Of a stretch of 64,000 nucleotides of DNA, positions 13,001 through 28,000 are shown one piece after another. Each line of letters starts with the position of its first letter. Within the stretch, counting starts at the first letter, position 1. Location: the NCBI GenBank assembly GCA_947044405.1, contig CAMRHE010000459.1, forward strand, positions 966,501 to 1,030,500, written 5' to 3'. Source of the DNA: Leptodactylus fallax. Lineage: Eukaryota; Chordata; Amphibia; Anura; Leptodactylidae. Position numbers and translations under genes: made by a program. The notes below the pieces were generated by a model. That model saw only the letters and a list, made by a program, of their open reading frames with translations, did not search any database and was not told the origin of the DNA.

Positions 13001-16000
13001 ACTGTCACCACACCGCCATCTGTACAACCCCCAATAACACTACTGTCACCACACCGCCATCTGTACAGCCTCCAATAACACTACTGTCACCACACCGCCA
13101 TCTGTACAACCTCCAATAACACTACTGTCACCACACCGCCACCTGTACAACCCCCAATAACACTACTGTCACCACACCGCCATCTGTACATCCCCCAATA
13201 ACACTACTGTCACCACACCGCCATCTGTACAACCTCCAATAACACTACTGTCACCACACCGCCATCTGTACAGCCCCCAATAACACTACTGTGACCACAC
13301 CACACCATCATCTGTACAACCACCAATAACACTACTGTCACCACACCGCCATCTGTACAACCTCCAATACCACTACTGTCACCACACCGCCATCTGTACA
13401 GCCTCCAATAACACTACTGTCACCACACCGCCACCTGTACAACCCCCAATAACACTACTGTCACCACACCACCATCTGTACAACCTCCAATAACACTACT
13501 GTCACCACACCGCCATCTGTACAACCCCCAATAACACTACTGTCACCACACCGCCATCTGTACAGCCGCCAATAACACTACTGTCACCACACCGCCATCT
13601 GTACATCCTCCAATAACACTACTGTCACCACACCGCCACCTGTACAACCCCCAATAACACTACTGTCACCACACCGCCATCTGTACATCCCCCAATAACA
13701 CTACTGTCACCACACCGCCATCTGTACAGCCGCCAATAACACTACTGTCACCACACCGCCATCTGTACATCCTCCAATAACACTACTGTCACCACACCGC
13801 CACCTGTACAACCCCCAATAACACTACTGTCACCACACCGCCATCTGTACATCCCCCAATAACACTACTGTCACCACACCGCCATCTGTACAACCTCCAA
13901 TAACACTACTGTCACCACACCGCCATCTGTACAGCCCCCAATAACACTACTGTCACCACACCACACCACCATCTGTACAACCACCAATAACACTACTGTC
14001 ACCACACCGCCATCTGTACAACCCCCAATAACACTACTGTCACCACACCGCCATCTGTACAACCTCCAATAACACTACTGTCACCACACCACCATCTGTA
14101 CAACCCCCAATAACACTACTGTCACCACACCGCCATCTGTACAGCCTCCGATAACACTACTGTCACCACACCGCCATCTGTACAACCCCCAATAACACTA
14201 CTGTCACCACACCACCATCTGTACAGCCCCCAATAACACTACTGTCACCACACCGCCATCTGTACAGCCTCCAATAACACTACTGTCACCGCCATCTGTA
14301 CAACCTCCAATAACACTACTGTCACCACACCGCCATCTGTACAACCCCCAATAACACTACTGTCACCACACCGCCATCTGTACAACCCCCAATAACACTA
14401 CTGTCACCGCCATCTGTACAGCCCCCAATAACACTACTGTCACCACACCGCCATCTGTACAACCTCCAATAACACTACTGTCACCACACCGCCATCTGTA
14501 CAACCCCCAATAACACTACTGTCACCACACCGCCATCTGTACAACCTCCAATAACACTACTGTCACCACACCGCCATCTGTAAAACCCCCAATAACACTA
14601 CTGCCACCACAACGCCATCTGTACAACCTCCAATAACACTACTGTCACCACACCGCCATCTGTACAGCCCCCAATAACACTACTGTCACCACACCGCCAT
14701 CTGTACAACCTCCAATAACACTACTGTCACCACACCGCCATCTGTACAGCCCCCAATAACACTACTGTCACCACCATCTGTACAGCCTCCAATAACACTA
14801 CTGTCACCACACCACCATCTGTACAACCCCCAATAACACTACTGTCACCACACCGCCATCTGTACAGCCTCCAATAACACTACTGTCACCACACCGCCAT
14901 CTGTACAACCTCCAATAACACTACTGTCACCACACCGCCATCTGTACAACCTCCAATAACACTACTGTCACCACACCGCCATCTGTACAACCCCCAATAA
15001 CACTACTGTCACCACACCGCAATCTGTACATCCCCCATTAACACTACTGTCACCACACCGCCATCTGTACAACCCCCAATAACACTACTGTCACCACACC
15101 GCCACCTGTACAACCCCCAATAACACTACTGTCACCACACCGCCATCTGTACAACCTCCAATAACACTACTGTCACCACACCACCATCTGTACAACCCCC
15201 AATAACACTACTGTCACCACACCGCCATCTGTACAACCCCCAATAACACTACTGTCACCACACCGCCATCTCCAATAACACTATTGTCACCACACCGCCA
15301 TCTGTACATCCCCCAATAACACTACTGTCACCACACCGCCATCTGTACAACCTCCAATAACACTACTGTCACCACACCGCCATCTGTACAGCCCCCAATA
15401 ACACTACTGTCACCACACCACCATCTGTACAACCACCAATAACACTACTGTCACCACACCGCCATCTGTACAACCTCCAATAACACTACTGTCACCACAC
15501 CGCCATCTGTACAACCTCCAATAACACTACTGTCACCACACCGCCATCTGTACAACCTCCAATAACACTACTGTCACCACACCGCCATCTGTACAACCTC
15601 CAATAACACTACTGTCACCACACCACCATCTGTACAACCCCCAATAACACTACTGTCACCACACCGCCACCTGTACAGCCCCCAATAACACTACTGTCAC
15701 CACACCGCCATCTGTACAACCCCCAATAACACTACTGTCACCACACCGCCATCTGTACAGCCTCCAATAACACTACTGTCACCGCACCGCCATCTGTACA
15801 GCCACCAATAACACTACTGTCACCACACCGCCATCTGTACAGCCTCCAATAACACTACTGTCACCACACCGCCATCTGTACAGCCCCCAATAACACTACT
15901 GTCACCACACCACACCACCATCTGTACAACCACCAATAACACTACTGTCACCACACCGCCATCTGTACAGCCTCCAATAACACTACTGTCACCACACCGC

Positions 16001-19000
16001 CATCTGTACAGCCCCCAATAACACTACTGACACCACACCACCATCTGTACCACCACCAATAACACTACTGTCACCGCCATCTGTACAACCCCCAATAACA
16101 CTACTGTCACCACACCGCCATCTGTACAGCCCCCAATAACACTACTGTCACCACACCGCCATCTGTACATCCTCCAATAACACTACTGTCACCACACCGC
16201 CATCTGTACAACCTCCAATAACACTACTGTCACCACACCGCCACCTGTACAACCCCCAATAACACTACTGTCACCACACCGCCACCTGTACAACCTCCAA
16301 TAACACTACTGTCACCACACCACCATCTGTACAGCCTCCAATAACACTACTGTCACCACACCGCCACCTGTACAGCCTCCAATAACACTACTGTCACCAC
16401 ACCGCCATCTGTACAGCCTCCAATAACACTACTGTCACCACACCGCCATCTGTACAACCTCCAATAACACTACTGTCACCACACCGCCATCTGTACAACC
16501 TCCAATAACACTACTGTCACCACACCGCCATCTGTACAACCCCCAATAACACTACTGTCACCACACCGCCATCTGTACAACCCCCAATAACACTACTGTC
16601 ACCACACCGCCATCTGTACAACCCCCAATAACACTACTGTCACCACACCGCCATCTGTACAGCCCCCAATAACACTACTGTCACCACACCGCCACCTGTA
16701 CAGCCCCCAATAACACTACTGTCACCACACCGCCATCTGTACAACCTACAATAACACTACTGTCACCACCCGCCATCTGTACAACCCCCAATAACACTAC
16801 TGTCACCACACCGCCATCTGTACAACCTCCAATAACACTACTGTCACCGCCATCTGTACAGCCTCTACCCCCACCTTCTGTCTCTATCCCTCTTCCCTCA
16901 TAGATCTGTAAGCCCCTGCGGGCAGGGCCCTCTATCCCGCTGTGCCAGTGATCACTGCTAGTATTATCTGTCTTGTATATCTGGTGTATTGTATGTAAAC
17001 CCTCAAATGTAAAGCACCATGGAAGTAATATAATAATGTACAGAACACCATGGGATTAATATAATAATGTACAGAGCACCATGGGATTAATATAATAATG
17101 TACAGAGCACCATGGGATTACTATAATAATGTACAGAGCACCATGGGATTAATATAATAATGTACAGAGCACCATGGAAGTAATATAATAATGTACAGAA
17201 CACCATGGGATTAATATAATAATGTACAGAGCACCATGGGATTACTATAATAATGTACAGAGCACCATGGGATTAATATAATAATGTACAGAGCACCATG
17301 GAATTAATATAATAATGTACAGAGCACCATGGGATTAATATAATAATGTACAGCACCATGGGATTAATATAATAATGTACAAAGCACCATGGGATTAATA
17401 TAATAATGTACAGAGCACCATGGGATTAATATAATAATGTACAGAGCACCATGGGATTAATATAATAATGTACAGCGCACCATGGGATGAATATAATAAT
17501 GTACAGAGCACCATGGGATTAATATAATAATGTACAGAGCACCATGGGATTAATATAATAATGTACAGAGCACCGTGGGATTAATATAATAATGTACAGA
17601 ACACCGTGGGATTAATATAATAATGTACAGAGCACCGTGGGATTAATATAATAATGTACAGAGCACCATGGGATTAATATAATAATGTACAGAGCACCCT
17701 GGGATTAATATAATAATGTACAGAGCACCATGGGATTAATATAATAATGTACAGAGCACCATGGGATTAATATAATAATGTACAGAACACCGTGGGATTA
17801 ATATAATAATGTACAGAGCACCGTGGGATTAATATAATAATGTACAGAGCACCGTGGGATTAATATAATAATGTACAGAACACCGTGGGATTAATATAAT
17901 AATGTACAGAGCACCGTGGGATTAATATAATAATGTACAGAACACCGTGGGATTAATATAATAATGTACAGAGCACCGTGGGATTAATATAATAATGTAC
18001 AGAGCACCCTGGAATTAATATAATAATGTACAGAGCACCATGGAATTAATATAATAATGCACAGAGCACCATGGGATTAATATAATAATGTACAGAGCAC
18101 CCTGGGATTAATATAATAATGTACAGAGCACCATGGGATTAATATAATAATGTACAGAGCACCATGGGAATAATATAATAATGTACAGAGCACCCTGGGA
18201 TTAATGGTGCTTTATAAATAATAATAATTTCTGGGGATCCTCAGTGTAAGACAATGTGTATGATGTGGCCCTGCATTCTGCTGTGTGAGCACTAGGTGGC
18301 AGCACATGGCTGATGGCTGTGACTCTCCTGTAGATACATTGCTGCGGCCTCACAGACTCTGATTCTATAGAGGATGATGATGATGACTTCTCTGGAGCTG
18401 AGGACTTCAGGTGAGGCCACACCCTACAACAGTAAGTGATACGTTTGGGGTGTACGCCCCATATCTGCTGTGTCGGAGACCCGGGTCTCCCTCAGTAATC
18501 TCAGGCTGTGCTCTCTCAGCTCTACAGATGAACCTGAAGCTTCAGCCCATCAGTCCCAGCCGCTGACACAGTGTAACGCTTCCCTCCTCGGCTTTGTGCC
18601 TCCAGGTGAGTGTTTGCAGCTGATGTACATGACATGCTTTACACTGCAGCTGTGCTCTTCTGCTTCTCCCCAATGCTTTACACTGCAGTTCTGCTTAAGA
18701 TTGGACAAGGCAGGAAGTGAATACATGGATGGAGGGCCGTGTCACAGTCAGATGGTACTACAAGTACCAGGAAACAGCAGCGTCGAGGGGAGAAGCCTCA
18801 GTGGGTGGGGCTTTTATCCATATGTCAAATGTTGGCTAGTGACAGTAGAGAAGCCTAATAGGGCACACGTAGACTTGTTGAGGTTACACCACTGTTATAT
18901 ATTATATATAGATATAGTGATGGTGGTGGAGGAGACGATACTAATGGTGGTGGAGGAGACGATACTAATGGTGGTGGTGGAGGAGACGATACTAATGGTG

Positions 19001-22000
19001 GTGGTGGAGGAGACGATACTAATGGTGGTGGAGGAGACGATACTAATGGTGGTGGAGGAGACGATACTAATGGTGGTGGTGGAGGAGACGATACTAATGG
19101 TGGTGGTGGAGGAGACGATACTAGTGGTGGTGGTGGTGGAGGAGACAATACTAATGGTGGTGGAAGAGACGATACTAATGGTGGTGGAAGAGACGATACT
19201 AATGGTGGTGGAAGAGACGATACTAATGGTGGTGGAGGAGACGATACTAATGGTGGTGGTGGAAGAGACGATACTAATGGTGGTGGAGGAGACGATACTA
19301 ATGGTGGTGGAGGAGACGATACTAATGGTGGTGGAAGAGACGATACTAATGGTGGTGGTGGTGGTGGAGGAGACGATACTAATGGTGGTGGAGGAGACGA
19401 TACTAATGGTGGTGGTGGAAGAGACAATACTAATGGTGGTGGAACAGACGATACTAATGGTGGTGGAAGAGACGATACTAATGGTGGTGGTGGTGGTGGA
19501 GGAGACGATACTAATGGTGGTGGAGGAGACGATAATAATGGTGGTGGTGGAAGAGACAATACAAATGGTGGTGGTGGAGGAGACGATACTAATGGTGGTG
19601 GTGGAGGAGACGATACTAATGGTGGTGGTGGAGGAGACGATACTAATGGTGGTGGTGGAGGAGACGATACTAATGGTGGTGTAAGAGACGACACTAATGG
19701 TGGTGGTGGAGGAGACGATAATAATGGTGGTGGAGGAGACGATACTAATGGTGGTGGAAGACCGATACTAATGGTGGTGGTGGTGGAGGAGACAATACTA
19801 ATGGTGGTGGAGGAGATGATACTAATGGTGGTGGTGGAGGAGACGATACTAATGGTGGTGGTGGAGGAGACGATAATAATGGTGGTGGAAGAGACGATAC
19901 TAGTGGTGGTGGAAGACCGATACTAATGGTGGTGGTGGAGGAGCGATACTAATGGTGGTGGAGGAGACGATACTAATGGTAGTGGTGGAGGAGACAATAC
20001 TAATGGTGGTGGAGGAGACAATACTAATGGTGGTGGAGGAGCGATACTAATGGTGGTGGAGGAGGCGATACTAATGGTGGTGGAGGAGGCGATACTAATG
20101 GTGGTGGAGGAGACGATACTAATGGTGGTGGTAGAGGAGACAATACTAATGGTGGTGGAGGAGATGATACTAATGGTGGTGGAAGAGGCGATACTAGTGG
20201 TGGAGGAGCGATACTAATGGTGGTGGTGGTGGTGGAGGAGACAATACTAATGGTAGTGATGGTGGTGGAGGAGACGATACTAATGGTGGTGGAGGAGGCG
20301 ATACTAATGGTGGTGGAGGAGATGATACTAATGGTGCTGGTGGAGGAGCGATAATAATGGTGCTGGTGGAGGAGGCGATACTAATGGTGGTGATGGTGGT
20401 GGAGGAGACGGTACTAATGGTGGAGGAGCGATACTAATGGTTGTGGAGGAGATGATACTAATGGTGGTGGTGGAGGAGGCAATACTAATGGTGCTGGTGG
20501 AGGAGCGATCGAATGGTGGTGGAAGAGCGATACTAATGGTGGTGGTGGAGGAGACGATAATAATGGTGGTGGAGGAGACGATACTAATGGTGGTGGAAGA
20601 CCGATACTAATGGTGGTGGAGGAGACGATACTAATGGCGGTGGAGGAGACGATACTAATGGTGGTGGAGGAGATGATACTAATGGTGGTGGAGGAGACGA
20701 TACTAATGGTGGTGGTGGAAGAGGCGATACTAATGGTGGTGGTGGAGGAGACGATAATAATTGTGGTGGAGGAGACGATACTAATGGTGGTGGTGGAGGA
20801 GACGATAATAATGGTGGTGGAGGAGACGATACTAATGGTGGTGGAAGAGACGATACTAATGGTGGTGGTGGAAGACCGATACTAATGGTGGTGGAGGAGA
20901 CGATACTAATGGTAGTGGTGGAGGAGACAATACTAATGGTGGTGGAGGAGACGATACTAATGGTGGTGGAGGAGATGATACTAATGGTGGTGGAGGAGAC
21001 GATACTAATGGTGGTGGTAGAGGAGACAATACTAATGGTGGTGGAGGGAGGCGATACTAATGGTGGTGGTAGAGGAGACAATACTAATGGTGGTGGAGGA
21101 GATGATACTAATGGTGGTGGAAGAGGCGATACTAATGGTGGTGGAGGAGATGATACTAATGGTGGTGGTGGTGGTGGAGGAGACAATACTAATGGTAGTG
21201 ATGGTGGTGGAGGAGACGATACTAATGGTGGTGGAGGAGATGATACTAATGGTGCTGGTGGAGGAGCGATAATAATGGTGCTGGTGGAGGAGCGATACTA
21301 ATGGTGGTGATGGTGGTGGAGGAGCGGTACTAATGGTGGTGGAGGAGCGATACTAGTGGTTGTGGAGGAGATGATACTAATGGTGGTGGTGGAGGAGACA
21401 ATACTAATGGTGGTGGAGGAGATGATACTAATGGTGCTGGTGGAGGAGACGATACTAATGGTGGTGGTGGAGGAGACGATACTAATGGTGATGGTGGAGG
21501 AGGCGATAATAATGGTGGTGGAGGAGACGATACTAATGGTGGTGGTGGAGGAGATGATACTAATGGTGGTGGAGGAGACGATACTAATGGTGGTGGAGGA
21601 GACGATACTAATGGTGGTGGTGGAGGAGACGATAATAATGGTGGTGGAAGAGGCGATACTAATGCTGGTGGAGGAGACAATACTAATGGTGGTGGTGGAG
21701 GAGATGATACTAATGGTGGTGGAAGAGACAATACTAATGGTGGTAGAGGAGACAATACTAATGGTGGTGGAGGAGGCGATACTAATGGTGGTGGAGGAGG
21801 CGATACTAATGGTGGTGGAGGAGGCGATACTAATGGTGGTGGAGGAGATGATACTAATGGTGGTGGAGGAGATGATACTAATGGTGGTGGAGGAGGCGAT
21901 ACTACTGGTGGTGGAGGAAACGATACTAATGGTGGTGGTGGAGGAGGCGATACTAATGGTGATGGTGGAGGAGGCGATAATAATGGTGGTGGAGGAGCGA

Positions 22001-25000
22001 TACTAATGGTGGTGGTGGAGGAGATGATACTAATGGTGGTGGAGGAGACGATACTAATGGTGGTGGTGGAGGAGACGATACTAATGGTGGTGGTGGAGGA
22101 GACGATACTAATGGTGGTGGTGGAGGAGACGATACTAATGGTGGTGGAGGGAGCGATACTAATGGTGGTGGAGGAGACGATACTAATGGTGGTGGTGGAG
22201 GAGGCGATAATAATGGTGGTGGAAGAGCGATACTAATGCTGGTGGAGGAGACAATACTAATGGTGGTGGTGGAGGAGATGATACTAATGGTGGTGGAAGA
22301 GACAATACTAATGGTGGTAGAGGAGACAATACTAATGGTGGTGGAGGAGCGATACTAATGGTGGTGGAGGAGACGATACTAATGGTGGTGGAGGAGACGA
22401 TACTAATGGTGGTGGAGGAGATGATACTAATGGTGGTGGTGGTGGTGGAGATGATACTAATGGTGGTGGAGGAGATGATACTAATGGTGGTGGAGGAGAT
22501 GATACTAATGGTGGTGGAGGAGGCGATACTAATGGTGGTGGAGGAGCGATACTACTGGTGGTGCAGGAGGCGATACTAATGGTGCTGGTGGTGAAGGAGA
22601 CAATACTAATGGTGGTGGTGGATGAGACGATACTAATGGTGGTGGTGGTGGAGGAGACAATACTAATGGTGGTGGTGGAGGAGACGATACTAATGGTGGT
22701 GGAGGAGGCGATACTAATGGTGGTGGTGGAGGAGATGATACTAATGGTGGTGGAGGAGACGATACTAATGGTGGTGGTGGAGGAGACGATACTAATGGTG
22801 GTGGAGGAGGCGATACTTATGGCGGTGGAGGAGGCGATACTAATGTGGTGGAGGAGCGATACTAATGGTGGTGGAGGAGCGATACTAATGGTGGTGGAAG
22901 AGGCGATACTAATGGTGGTGGAGGAGACAATACTAATGGTGGTGGTGGAGGAGGCGATACTAATGGCGGTGGAAGAGACAATACTAATGGTGGTAGAGGA
23001 GACAATACTAATGGTGGTGGTGGAGGAGACGATACTAATGGTGGTGGAGGAGACGATACTAATGGTGGTGGAGGAGACGATACTAATGGTGGTGGAGGAG
23101 ACGATACTAATGGTGGTGGTGGTGGAGGAGATGATACTAATGGTGGTGGAGGAGACGATACTAATGGTGGTGGAGGAGACGATACTAATGGTGCTGGTGG
23201 TGGAGGAGACAATACTAATGGTGGTGGTGGATGAGACGATACTAATGGTGCTAGTGGTGGAGGAGACAATACTAATGGTGGTGGTGGAGGAGACGATACT
23301 AATGGTGGTGGTGGAGGAGACGATACTAATGGTAGTGGTGGAGGAGACGATACTAATGGTGGTGGAGGAGACGATACTAATGGTGGTGTGGTGGTGTAGG
23401 AGATGATACTAATGGTGGTGGAGGAGGCGATACTAATGGTGGTGGAGGAGACGATACTAATGGTGGTGGTGGAGGAGATGATACTAATGGTGGTGGAGCA
23501 GACGATACTAATGGTGGTGGTGGAGGAGACGATACTAATGGTTGTGGAGGAGGCGATACTAATGGTGGTGGAGGAGACGATACTAATGGTGGTGGAAGAG
23601 ATGATACTAATGGTGGTGGAGGAGACAATACTAATGGTGGTGGTGGAGGAGACTGTACTAATGGTGGTGGTGGAGGAGCGATACTAATGGTGGAAGAGAC
23701 AATACTAATGGTGGTAGAGGAGACAATACTAAAGGTGGTGGTGGAGGAGACGATACTAATGGTGGTGGAGGAGATGATACTAATGGTGGTGGAGGAGATG
23801 ATACTAATGGTGGTGGAGGAGATGATACCTATGGTGGTGGAGGAGGCGATACTAATGGTGGTGGAGGAGACAATACTAATGGTGCTGGTGGTGGAGGAGA
23901 CAATACTAATGGTGCTGGTGGTGGAGGAGACGATACTAATGGTGGTGGTGGAGAAGACGATACTAATGGTGCTGCTGGTGGAGGAGACGATACTAATGGT
24001 GCTGGTGGTGGAGGAGACGATACTAATAGTGGTGGAGGAGACGATACTAATAGTTGTGGTGGTTTAGGAGATGATACTAATGGTGGTGGTTGTGGAGATT
24101 ATACTAATGGTGGTGGTGGTGTAGGAGATGACAGTAATGGTGGAGGAGATGGTAGTGGTGGTGGGAGGGAGATGATACTAATGGTGGAGGGGTGTAGGAG
24201 ACGATAATGGTGGAGGGGGTGTAGGAGACGATAATGGTGGAGGGGTATAGGAGACTATACTAATGGTTGTGGTAGTGGAGATGATACTGCTGGTGGTGGT
24301 GGAGCAGATGATTCTAATGGTGGTGTAGGGACGATATTAATGGTGGAGGAGATGGTGATGATGGGGTGGGAGATGATACTAATGGCGGAGGTGCCGATGA
24401 TTCTAATGATGGTGATGGAGAAGATGATACTAATGGTGGAGGAGATGATGGTGGTGTAGGAGGCGATACTAATGGTGGAGGAGATGATGGTGGGGTAAGA
24501 GATGATACTAATGGTGGTGGTGAAGGAGATGATACTAATTGGTAGTGGAGATGATACTAATGGTGGTGGAGACTATACTTAATGGTGGCGAAGCAGACTA
24601 TAATAATGGTGGTGGTGGAGGTGATGATAGTAATGGGGGGTGTAGGAGACGATAATAATGGTGGACGGGGTGTAGGAGACAATACTAATGGTGGTGGTGT
24701 AGGAGATGAGAGTAATGGTGGAGGAGATGATACTAGTGGTGGAGGAGATGGTGGTAGTGGGGTAGGAGATGATACTAATGGTGGAGGAGATGGTGGTGGT
24801 GGGGTAGGAGATGATACTAATGGTGGTGGTGGTGGTGGTGGGGTAGGAGATGATACTAATGGTGGTGGTGGTGGTGGGGTAGGAGATGATACTAATGGTG
24901 GTGGTGGGGTAGGAGATGATACCAGTGGTGGAGGAGATGGTGGTGGTGGCGTAGGAGATGATACTAGTGGTGGAGGAGATGGAGGTGGGGTAGGAGATGA

Positions 25001-28000
25001 TACTAGTGGTGGAGGAGATGGAGGTGGAGAAGGAGATGATACTAATGGTGGAGGAGATGGTGGTGGTGGGGTAGGAGATGATACTAGTGGTGGAGGAGAT
25101 GGTGGCAGGATAGGAGATGATACTAATGGTGGAGGAGATGGTGGTGGTGGGGAAAGAGATGATACTAGTGGTGGAGGAGATGGTGGCAGGATAGGAGATG
25201 ATACTAATGGTGGAGGAGATGGTGGTGGTGGGGTAAGAGATGATACTAGTGGTGGAGGAGATGGTGGCGGGGTAGGAGATGATACTAATGGTGGAGGAGA
25301 TGGTGGTGGTGGGGTAGGAGATGATACTAGTGGTGGAGGAGATGGTGGCGGGGTAGGAGATGATACTAATGGTGGAGGAGATGGTGGTGGTGGGGTAAGA
25401 GATGATACTAGTGGTGGAGGAGATGGTGGCGGGGTAGGAGATGATACTAATGGTGGAGGAGATGGTGGTGGTAGTGGGGTAGGAGATGATACTAGTGGTG
25501 GAGGAGATGGAGGTGGGGTAAGAGATGATACTAATGGTGGAGGAGATGGTGGTGGTAGTGGGGTAGGAGATGATACTAGTGGAGGAGATGGTCGGGTGGG
25601 GTAGGAGATGATACTAGTGGTGGTGGGGTAGGAGATGATACTAATGGTGGAGGAGATGGTGGTGGTGGTGCGGTAGGAGATGATACTAGTGGTGGAGGAG
25701 ATGGTGGTAGTGGGGTAGGAGATGATACTAGTGGAGGAGATGGTGGTGGTGGTGGAGTAGGAGATGATACTAGTGGTGGAGGAGATGGTCGTGGTGGGGT
25801 AGGAGATGATACTAGTGGTGGAGGAGATGGAGGTGGTGGGGTAGGAGATGATACTAGTGGTGGAGGAGATGGTGGTGGTGGTGGGGTAGGAGATGATACT
25901 AGTGGTGGAGGAGATGGTGGTGGGGTAGGAGATGATTCTAGTGGTGGAGGAGATGGTGGTGGTGGTGGGGTAGGAGATGATACTAGTGGTGGAGGAGATG
26001 GTGGTGGGGTAGGAGATGATACTAATGGTGGAGGAGATGGTGGTAGTGGTGGGGTAGGAGATGATACTAGTGGTGGAGGAGATGGTGGTGGTGGTGGTGG
26101 GGTAGGAGATGATACTAATGGTGGAGGAGATGGTGGTGGTGGTGGGGTAGGAGATGATACTAGTGGTGGAGGAGATGGTGGTGGTGGTGGGGTAGGAGAT
26201 GATACTAGTGGTGGAGGAGATGGTGGTGGTGGTGCGGTTGGAGATGATACTAGTGGTGGAGGAGATGGTGGTGGTGGTGGGGAGGAGATGATACTAATGG
26301 AGGAGATGGTGGTTGTGCGGTAGGAGATGATACTAGTGGTGGAGGAGATGGTGGTATTGGGGTAGGAGATGATACTAGTGGTGGAGGATATGGTGGTGGT
26401 GGTGGGGTAGGAGATGATACTAGTGGTGGAGGAGATGGTGGTGGTGGTGCGGTAGGAGATGATACTAGTGGTGGAGGAGATGGTGGTGGTGGTGGTGGGG
26501 TAGGAGATGATACTAATGGTGGAGGAGATGGCGGTGGTGGTGGTGGGGTAGGAGATGATACTAGTGGTGGAGGAGATGGTGGAGTGGGGTAGGAGATGAT
26601 ACTAGTGGAGGAGATGGTGGTGGTGGTGGGGTAGGAGATGATACTAGTGGTGGAGGAGATGGTAGTGGTGGGGTAGGAGATGATACTAGTGGTGGAGGAG
26701 ATGGTGGTGGTGGGGTAGGATATGATACTAGTGGTGGAGGAGATGGTGGTGGTGGGGTAGGAGATGATACTAATGGTGGAGGAGATGGTGGTGGTGGTGG
26801 GGTAGGAGATGATACTAGTGGTGGAGGAGATGGTGGTGGGGTAGGAGATGATACTAATGGTGGAGGAGATGGTGGTGGTGGTGGGGTAGGAGATGATACT
26901 AGTGGTGGAGGAGATGGTGGTGGTGGTGCGGTAGGAGATGATACTAGTGGTGGAGGAGATGGTGGTGGTGGTGGTGGGGTAGGAGATGATACTAATGGTG
27001 GAGGAGATGGTGGTGGTGGTGCGGAGGAGATGATACTAGTGGTGGAGAAGATGGTGGTAGTGGGGTAGGAGATGATACTAGTGGAGGAGATGGTGGTGGT
27101 GGTGGGGTAGGAGATGATACTAGTGGTGGAGGAGATGGTAGTGGTGGGGTAGGAGAGGATACTAGTGGTGGAGGAGATGGTGGTGGTGGGGTAGGAGATG
27201 ATACTAGTGGTGGAGGAGATGGTGGTGGTGGGGTAGGAGATGATACTAGTGGTGGAGGAGATGGTGGTGGTGGTGTGGTAGGAGATGATACTAGTGGTGG
27301 AGGAGATGGTGGTAGTGGGGTAGGAGATGATACTAATGGTGGAGGAGATGGTGGTGGGGTAGGAGATGATAGTAATGGTGGAGGAGATGGTGGTAGTGGG
27401 GTAGGAGATGATACTAGTGGTGGAGGAGATGGTGGTGGGGGTGGGGTAGGAGATGATACTAATGGTGGAGGAGATGGTGGTGGTGGGGTAAGAGATGATA
27501 CTAGTGGTGGAGGAGATGGTGGCGGGGTAGGAGATGATACTAATGGTGGAGGAGATGGTGGTGGTGGGGTAGGAGATAATACTAGTGGTGGAGGAGATGG
27601 TGGCGGGGTAGGAGATGATACTAATGGTGGAGGAGATGGTGGTGGTAGTGGGGTAGGAGATGATACTAGTGGTGGAGGAGATGGTGGTGGTGGGGTAGGA
27701 GATGATACTAATGGTGGAGGAGATGGTGGTGGTGGGGTAGGAGATGATACTAGAGGTGGAGGAGATGGTGGCGGGGTAGGAGCAGATACTAATGGTGGAG
27801 GAGATGGTGGTGGTGGGGTAGGAGATGATACTAGTGGTGGAGGAGATGGTGGCGGGTAGGAGATGATACTAATGGTGAGAGATGGTGGTGGGGTGGGGTA
27901 GGAGATGATACTAATGGTGGAGGAGATGGTGGTGGTGGGGTAAGAGATGATACTAGTGGTGGAGGAGATGGTGGCGGGGTAGGAGATGATACTAATGGTG

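Larger units (their letters stand above)
11094..18232 (+). mobile_element. LINE (CR1/L2-type) 3' tail, 5'-truncated, with two internal arrays
   Basis: Has the same order as the copy at 59322-62338: 41-bp array, then a unique block (16866-17005) with TCATAGATCTGTAAGCCCCT and GCGGGCAGGGCCCTCTATCC, then a 31-bp array, then the terminal GGTGCTTTATAAATAATAAT. The unique block and TATAAATAATAAT terminus are typical of CR1/L2-like 3' tails. This copy lacks reverse transcriptase sequence and starts inside the 41-bp array, as expected for 5' truncation. It fills most of SAP25 intron 1 in sense orientation. Confidence 0.75.

Noticed and set aside
10968..16865. CRISPR-like regular array
   Set aside because: Units are directly adjacent with no unique spacers, and the context is vertebrate.
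18470..19684. A 404-codon plus frame beginning before SAP25 exon 3
   Set aside because: Only 18520-18605 of it behaves as an exon, with a good acceptor and donor. The rest reads through the donor into intron and the 24-bp array.
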